Source of the DNA: Tetmemena sp. SeJ-2015
Lineage: Eukaryota; Ciliophora; Spirotrichea; Sporadotrichida; Oxytrichidae
Direction of reading: 5' to 3'
Assembly: GCA_027382625.1 (NCBI GenBank)
Contig: JAJKFJ010021500.1
Coordinates: 16,859 to 80,858, forward strand
Length of the DNA stretch: 64,000 bases
The position numbers were made by a program, and so were the translations under genes. The notes beneath the pieces were generated by a model. That model did no database searches and was not told where the DNA came from. It was given only the letters and a program-made list of their open reading frames with translations. This document shows, piece after piece, positions 59,101 through 64,000 of the stretch (its first letter is position 1; each line of letters starts with the position of its first letter).

Positions 59101-60255
59101 AATATAATCAGTTTTATAAAATTATTAGATTGAAAATTTAAAAAGTTTTAATTTATTATCACCTTGATTAAATTAGATTTAACTCATAATTATTATAAAA
59201 TAGATAGAAAATAAGACTTGACTTGTGAATAAATTAAATCTCCCATCCTTAGCAATTCATATAATATAAAAAGTAAATTAATGCAATATCTTTAATTAAG
59301 TTTCTTAATAAGAGTAGAAAAAGAATGAATACTTGAAATTGAAAATAGAGGGAAAAAAAAAGTAAAGCATTAAGAAATTTATAAAAACATATCTTCATTA
59401 ATGGTAGGTGTTAAATTTTAAATGAGTTCGCTTGAGCTTAAATGAATCTAGTTAGATTTGACTTTTTTAAAGCATCTCAAATTTATTGAAACTTTTTCTC
59501 TGTGAGAGGACGGAAGAGCACCTTCCCTTTTTCATTGTCAAAAATTCTAATAAATCGTCGATATAGGCAGAAATCGAACAAGTTAAGAGTTTATGTCCTT
59601 TGGTATTTCCTTGAGGGTCAAATTTAATGATTAAAATTTTTATTAAAAATAATATATTTTTGATTTTAAGACTAATTTAGAAGATTACTTAAATGTTTTT
59701 GGGATTTAATCTCTTTTTAATAGCTTATAACATTTACGCTCCTTTGTGTCCAGCTTCTTCAAAAGAGCTAGTATAATATATATGATGATTCAATATAATT
59801 GGGAGAAGTTATGCATTTAATTTACAAGAACTTTAATAATTCTGAAAAAAATCAATAAATCATATTATATTTTTGATAATAGTATAAAATATCTTCTCTT
59901 TCAGTTAAAGTCAGATTAAGAGAGCAAATACTGCAATAGATGAAATTATCTCGACTTTGAACTTAACTTACTATTTTCTTCTTAAGTAAATATATTTGAG
60001 GAATGATTTCTCTAAGTTAGAGAGGATAACAAAAAAACTAAAGTTTTATATATAAAGATGAATTTTTTGCAATTGAGTTGAATTGTAATTAGGTTCAAAA
60101 TACACGCATTATAAGGGTTTTTCATGCTGGGAGACCGTGTTTCAGAGTGCTTCACTCACCTTTGCATCCTCTAGATTTTCAATGATTTCAGCTTTGGTTA
60201 GCAAATCTCTCTCTTGTGTATTGAACTTCTGAGTAGATTCTTCCTGAGATATCAT
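56198..60255 (-). CDS. Small unknown gene split into three distant MDSs
   Basis: ATG 60253-60255 opens MISQEESTQKFNTQERDLLT and KAEIIENL. It joins at pointer TCTAGA to DRDILANNDFINEIIEKLKM, LDDQNLLNYFQQQPSSNQLQ, then at pointer CAATA to NRKEESVKMQQPMDIQIIVS and ENDDEEQQYQILMNQSQ. All joins are in frame, giving about 125 well-supported residues rich in Q, N, E and D with a helical N-terminal half. After DSIKTQDVLQPF near 56.395 kb the sequence becomes AT-rich; the next in-frame TGA is at 56198-56200, so the true C-terminus is uncertain. The first MDS lies inside the left arm of a 435 bp inverted duplication. No family recognised. The second copy of MDS 1 in the right arm is in the opposite orientation and has a few amino-acid differences. 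Confidence 0.6.
56569..56767 (-). other. IES, 199 bp, pointer CAATA
   Basis: TATTG on the plus strand is at 56569-56573 and 56768-56772, flanking AT-rich DNA. Removal joins SSNQLQAS to NRKEESVKMQQPMDI in frame. Confidence 0.7.
56896..60169 (-). other. IES, about 3.27 kb, pointer TCTAGA
   Basis: TCTAGA is at 56896-56901 and 60170-60175. Excision of one copy and the DNA between gives AEIIENLDRDILANNDFINE in one frame. The insert is almost entirely AT-rich with no gene I can support. It includes one partial copy of the dispersed repeat near 59.6 kb and the outer end of the inverted-repeat left arm. Confidence 0.65.
59600..59645 (-). repeat. Partial copy of dispersed repeat (copy D)
   Basis: A short stretch containing TTTCCTTGAGGGTCAAATTT matches the inverted start of the repeat at 62.49 kb. 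Only the first 40 or so bases are recognisable. Confidence 0.4.
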
Positions 60256-60481
60256 AGTCTGACTTCATGCTCATGTAGCTCCTAGGATTCTGAGTGTCTT
60301 GACATCATTTTCTCGCTGTTTCTCAAGAGGAACTACAATATTGACTTGAATCTTGTCTTAAAATTTTACCTTGTGCTAAGCATTGTAGATAAGTTCACTC
60401 CATTAATACTAGCTGAAATTTATTTAGAAATGAGATTCTTAAAATAATAATCACTCTATCCTTACTAATTAATTAAGAATT
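60047..60481 (+). repeat. Left arm of 435 bp inverted duplication
   Basis: This arm is the reverse complement of 60605-61040 with only a few mismatches. It contains the first MDS of the gene above (minus strand) and, upstream of it, another coding-like stretch (YNAQHKVKFQDKIQVNIVVP, EKQRENDVKTLRIL) ending in TGA shortly before the ATG. Confidence 0.85.
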
Positions 60482-60604
60482 CTTAAAACACTTAATGTTT
60501 TAATGCAAACAATCTTAATTCACATCTTAAATTATTTCTTTACTACAGAATCAGTGTTTCCCTAATCTTAATTTATCTCAGACTAGTCTTAATTAAAGTT
60601 AGCC

Positions 60605-61040
60605 AATTCTTAATTAATTAGTAAGGATAGAGTGATTATTATTTTAAGAATCTCATTTCTAAATAAATTTCAGCTAGTATTAAAGGAGTGAACTTATCTA
60701 CAATGCTGAGCACAAGGTAAAATTTTAAGACAAGATTCAAGTCAATATTGTAGTTCCTATTGAGAAACAGCGAGAAAATGATGTCAAGACACTCAGAATC
60801 CTAGGAGCTGCATGAGCATGAAGTCAGACTATGATATCTCAGGAAGAATCTACTCAGGATTTCAATACACAAGAGAAAGATTTGCTAACCAAAGCTGAAA
60901 TCATTGAAAATCTAGAGGATGCAAAGGTGAGTGAAGCACTCTGAAACACGGTCTCCCAGCATGAAAAACCCTTATAATGCGTGTATTTTGAACCTAATTA
61001 CAATTCAACTCAATTGCAAAAAATTTTTTATATATATAAA
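60605..61040 (-). repeat. Right arm of 435 bp inverted duplication
   Basis: Inverted copy of 60047-60481, separated from it by a 123 bp AT-rich spacer. The same coding stretch appears on the plus strand with several amino-acid changes (for example YNAEHK against YNAQHK, EESTQDFNTQEK against EESTQKFNTQER), so the two arms have begun to diverge. The arm runs straight into the TA tract. Confidence 0.85.
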
Positions 61041-61052
61041 ATATATATATAT

Positions 61053-61110
<58 letters not shown>

Positions 61111-61130
61111 TTTTATATATTTTTTATATA
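61026..61130. repeat. TA-dinucleotide tract
   Basis: Around 100 bp is nearly pure TA repeats, with a few interruptions, at the outer edge of the inverted duplication. It is a likely breakpoint or assembly-sensitive site. Confidence 0.85.
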
Positions 61131-61234
61131 TTGAATGTTAGATATTACTTATAGCCTAAATTTGCCCTAAATCATTTAAAACTATTATTTAATTGTTAAA
61201 TTTGACTTGAAATAAATGGAAAGAATTAAAAAAA

Positions 61235-61390
61235 TTGAAATCATGAAAAACGACTCTCCTGGAAATTTTAATTGTCAATACCTATTAATTTTTTTGCATT
61301 TTTAGCCGATTTTGGAGTAAAAGGACAATAATAAAGCATTTTTTACCATAAAAAATGGAGGAGGTGCTCTTCTTCCATCCTATTTTCTTG
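61235..61390 (+). repeat. Dispersed repeat, copy A
   Basis: Shares with copies B and C the order: GGAAATTTTAA, AATTTTTTTGCATTTTTAGC, CGATTTTGG, an AT-rich stretch ending CATAAAAAATGGAGGAGGTG, then CTTCCATCC. Clearly diverged from copy C but collinear for about 150 bp. No coding capacity seen. Confidence 0.6.
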
Positions 61391-61794
61391 TTAAATATTA
61401 TTTCAGGAATTAATTTAGATAATATCTTAATGTTCATCTTATTTGTGCCACTTAGGATGAATAAGAATACTTTATCGAGAAATGTACTTACTTTTAAATT
61501 ACGAATAACTCTTTAAATATATTTAGGTTTTGAGATTTGTAAAACAAAAATAGAAAGTAAAAATTACGAGATTGGCTATGCAGGATTTCTGCCAATTAAA
61601 AATAAATACGCCAACACTCATGAAGAGAACTCTGATACACTTCTGGCTTCTGTAAAGTTGCTTGGAAAAGCAAATGGAGTTTCAGGAAGCAACTCGAGAA
61701 GGCCTAAAAAGGCATGAAAAACATTCCTACAACATGGTAGCTGTAAATTAGATAAGAAACTAAATAAAATAACGGAATTATTGGTGCAGGGGGC

Positions 61795-61985
61795 CCCAAA
61801 ACTCAAAAATGGCCTAATCGAAGGGAAATAAAAAAAAGGGGGGGGGGACGGAAGTGCACACCCCCTAAATATGAAAAAAATGCCAATAAAAGTGCCCAAA
61901 GGTGAAAAAATCAGCTAAAAATCCCAAAAAATTAAGATTTTGTTTTAAATTTTCCAAGAGGGTCATTTTTACAAATTTTCATTTT
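61795..61985 (-). repeat. Dispersed repeat, copy B (inverted)
   Basis: In reverse complement it has GGGTGTGCACTTCCGTCC at one end and GACCCTCTTGGAAAATTT at the other, the same ends and order as copy C. A run of ten G at about 61838-61847 and a GGGGCCCC palindrome flank it. Confidence 0.65.
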
Positions 61986-62484
61986 TTTTATGGTAAGATC
62001 TTTTAATTTTTATTTATTAAATTTAAATATTGATGACTGATTGATGTGAAGATTATGTTTTTTCCCACAAAAACAATAAGTATCATTTCCTTACTTTTTA
62101 TGAAGCTATTTCTAAAAAGGATACTGTTCTATAGTTAGTCCCCCTAGCAAAATTTGAGAATTATTTAAACCTGGGTTTTTTTATTTTTTAAAAAATTTAC
62201 TATTTGTGGTTTTAAATTGTGAAGTTTATCAATTGAGTTTGCAGCAGTGATTTTATGTAATTGCAGATATAGTGATCTTGGCTTTTATATTTAAACTTGT
62301 AAGATTCTTATTTAAATAATATTCAAGTAAAGATTTCAAAAATTTTGATAAAACAACAAATCATATTTAAAAAACAGAAGTACGAATCATTATTAATATG
62401 CATATTAGCTATATTATCTTCATAAGACTTTATATTAATGAGTAAAATAGAGCTCGTAAATAAATTTAAGGTCATTTCATAAAA

Positions 62485-62640
62485 TCTGAAATCATAAATT
62501 TTGACCCTCAAGGAAATTTTAAAAGCTACAAATTCTTAATTTTTTGTCATTTTTAGACGATTTTGGCCTGGGTGGAAGATTTTGCATAAATTTTTATCAT
62601 AAAAAGTGGGGGGTGTGCACTTCCGTCCTCCCCCGAAAAA
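62485..62640 (+). repeat. Dispersed repeat, copy C
   Basis: Contains GACCCTCAAGGAAATTTT, TTAATTTTTTGTCATTTTTA, GACGATTTTGG and GGGGGGTGTGCACTTCCGTC in the same order as copies A and B. Its right end passes into the GC-rich island. Confidence 0.65.
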
Positions 62641-62679
62641 AATAAAACTACTGAAAATATAATAATAATTAAGGGGAAA

Positions 62680-63130
62680 TTTAAAGGGGCCCCCCGGCAA
62701 AAATAAGATGGGCCCTGACGTCAATGATTTTGCTGTGACGCACTTATCTGACGCACACAAAAACCGGGGGGAAAACCGGCCCCCCCTCCATTCTGAGCAG
62801 AACCCCCCGGCTTCGAAAACCTAAAAAAAACCTAAAAGGAAAAAAAAATGGGGTAGCTTGGGCCCGGACAATCGCTGCCCCGTAGCGTCGGGTTTCCTGT
62901 CCAGCTGCATGACTGAGTTTTGCCCTGATTTCCCCCACGCCAAAAAGATTGGGAGGTGAGTGGGAACCACTCACCTTTGATTATCTCTCAAGTGAGCAGC
63001 TCAACCCCCTTTCCCCCAGGGCTTCGGCTGCCTTTCCCCTTTGCCTCTTTTAAGCATCCCCCACCAGCCAAGGATTCCCAAACCAGAGGCCTTAGGGGAA
63101 AGGGGGACCGGTGCCTGTGCCAGTCTTGTG
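62680..63130. other. Second GC-rich island with hairpin potential
   Basis: About 450 bp, strongly GC-rich, in AT-rich DNA. CCCCTTTCCCC near 63006 and GGGGAAAGGGG near 63096 can pair across about 80 bp. Homopolymer runs of C and G are frequent. Short open frames here have skewed composition and no likeness to the genes to the left, so I do not call any. Likely germline-limited repeat or unknown element. Confidence 0.5.
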
Positions 63131-63686
63131 CGTCCTGAATTATAACTTTCTAAATTTTAAAAATTGAAAATATAAATACTCTTGCTCGGAGAAAAAAGGC
63201 CAAGGTGAGAATCAGTTAGAATGTTGGTTCGAGTTGACAAGTTTAGAAAATCGTTATATATAATTTAAGTATTGAACTTCTGAAAAGACTCCATTCTTTT
63301 CAATAATCAATTAAAAGATTAACTGTGCGTATGTAAATAAAAATGTTAGGGACAGAGTAGGAATTAAAGGGAAAATAAAATTTAAATGGTATACTGCACT
63401 TAAAAAAATATAAAATTTAATGAAAAAATTTTAAAAAAATTTTTTAATTTTTTAAAAAATTAAAAAAAAGAGATAAGTTTTTCATAGAAAAAAAGAAAAG
63501 ATATAAATATAGGATAAAATACAATATAATAAAAAAATTATTAAAGGTGAAATAATTTGATTAAAACTAGTCTTATTAAATTAGAAAATTAAGAATAGAA
63601 GCCGATTTATAAAAAGATTTAAAAATATTAAAAGTTTAAGTAAAAAAATAGTGATAATGGATTAGAGTCGTAAAAATAACGTATAA
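63131..63686. other. AT-rich DNA without features
   Basis: Long A and T runs, especially 63360-63480. No gene, RNA or clear repeat seen. Confidence 0.5.
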
Positions 63687-64000
63687 CACCTAATTCTGGG
63701 CTGAAAATGACGGATACGGTGCTGGTTTTGATGGGCGCGTGCGGGAAATATATCTCGAAATGAGCAAAATAAGTTTTTCCAGAAAAATGAGCTTTTTTTG
63801 AAAAATGATTTTGCCTTCCCGGGACTTCCCTGTCCTGAAAAACAAGTTCCCACCTAATTCTGGGCTGAAAATGACGGATACGGTGGTGGTTTTGATGGGC
63901 GCGTGGGGAACATATCGATCTCGAAATGAGAAAAAAGTTTTTTCCCAGAAAAATGATGCGATTTTCGAAAAAGTGATTTTCCCCTTCCCCCGGCACTTCC
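63687..64000. repeat. Tandem repeat, 164 bp unit, start of an array
   Basis: The motif CACCTAATTCTGGGCTGAAA begins at 63687 and again at 63851, a period of 164 bp. Both units share GGTTTTGATGGGCGCGTG, a CTCGAAATGAG stretch and the closing CTTCCC region, with scattered differences. The second unit runs to the window edge, so the array length is unknown. It looks like a germline satellite. Confidence 0.8.

Noticed and set aside
61618..62974. Minus-strand ORFs in the repeat region
   Set aside because: They overlap dispersed repeats and G/C runs, have odd composition and no conserved motif.
63628..63996. 122-codon minus-strand ORF
   Set aside because: It spans the 164 bp tandem repeat and encodes an internally repeated peptide, as expected of open satellite sequence.
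1..64000. In-frame TAA and TAG codons as widespread pseudogene stops
   Set aside because: They occur throughout conserved domains (CFAP44, SF3B2, PP4R3) and in a glutamine run, so they are sense codons in this nuclear code.
1..64000. Telomere-bearing transposon (TBE-like) or telomeric C4A4/G4T4 repeats
   Set aside because: I found no tandem C4A4 or G4T4 and no transposase-like frame.
1..64000. CRISPR array, bacterial operons or integrated prophage
   Set aside because: No spaced short repeats of that kind, no bacterial gene content; introns and eukaryotic families throughout.

Overview
This window looks like germline (micronuclear) DNA of a hypotrich/stichotrich ciliate, an Oxytricha- or Stylonychia-like spirotrich. 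Genes read through TAA and TAG as glutamine and stop only at TGA; a 20-residue glutamine run near 23.9 kb uses CAA, CAG, TAA and TAG interchangeably. Coding DNA is moderately GC-rich, while introns, spacers and the right end are very AT-rich. Many reading frames are interrupted by short AT-rich inserts flanked by 2-6 bp direct repeats. Deleting one repeat copy plus the insert restores the conserved protein. That is the signature of internal eliminated sequences (IESs) with pointer repeats between macronuclear-destined segments (MDSs). I placed about two dozen, from 10 bp to about 3.3 kb, all in collinear (unscrambled) order. GT-AG introns, including 17-18 nt ones, occur in the same genes.

Layout: 1-8.7 kb holds the start of a gene running off the left edge, an SKP1-like gene, a small membrane protein, a PP4R3/SMEK regulatory subunit and an AGC kinase. 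9.7-16 kb holds an ankyrin-repeat gene, unresolved exons and a cysteine-rich membrane protein. 16.2-22.1 kb holds three unrecognised minus-strand genes, one with a ubiquitin-interacting-like motif and six IESs. 22.3-31.9 kb is a cilium/basal-body cluster: a polyQ coiled-coil protein, FOP/FGFR1OP and CFAP44. 32-38.6 kb holds a large unknown gene, a type I membrane protein and a zinc-finger/kinase-like gene with breaks. 38.7-39 kb is a GC-rich structured island. 39.3-53.5 kb holds SF3B2, signal peptide peptidase, a cysteine-rich membrane protein, two coiled-coil genes and CCDC47. 53.6-56.1 kb is a peroxisomal acyl-CoA oxidase.

From 56.2 kb the DNA changes. One small gene is spread over MDSs at 56.2-56.6, 56.8-56.9 and 60.17-60.26 kb, separated by a 199 bp and a 3.27 kb IES; the last MDS lies in one arm of a 0.43 kb inverted duplication. 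Beyond it come a TA tract, a dispersed repeat family in both orientations, a second GC-rich island and the start of a 164 bp tandem repeat. These look germline-limited.

Several genes also carry single-base frameshifts; three fall in 4-base A/T runs, which suggests uncorrected read errors rather than real mutations. Exon, IES and gene-end coordinates are hand-derived and approximate where noted.
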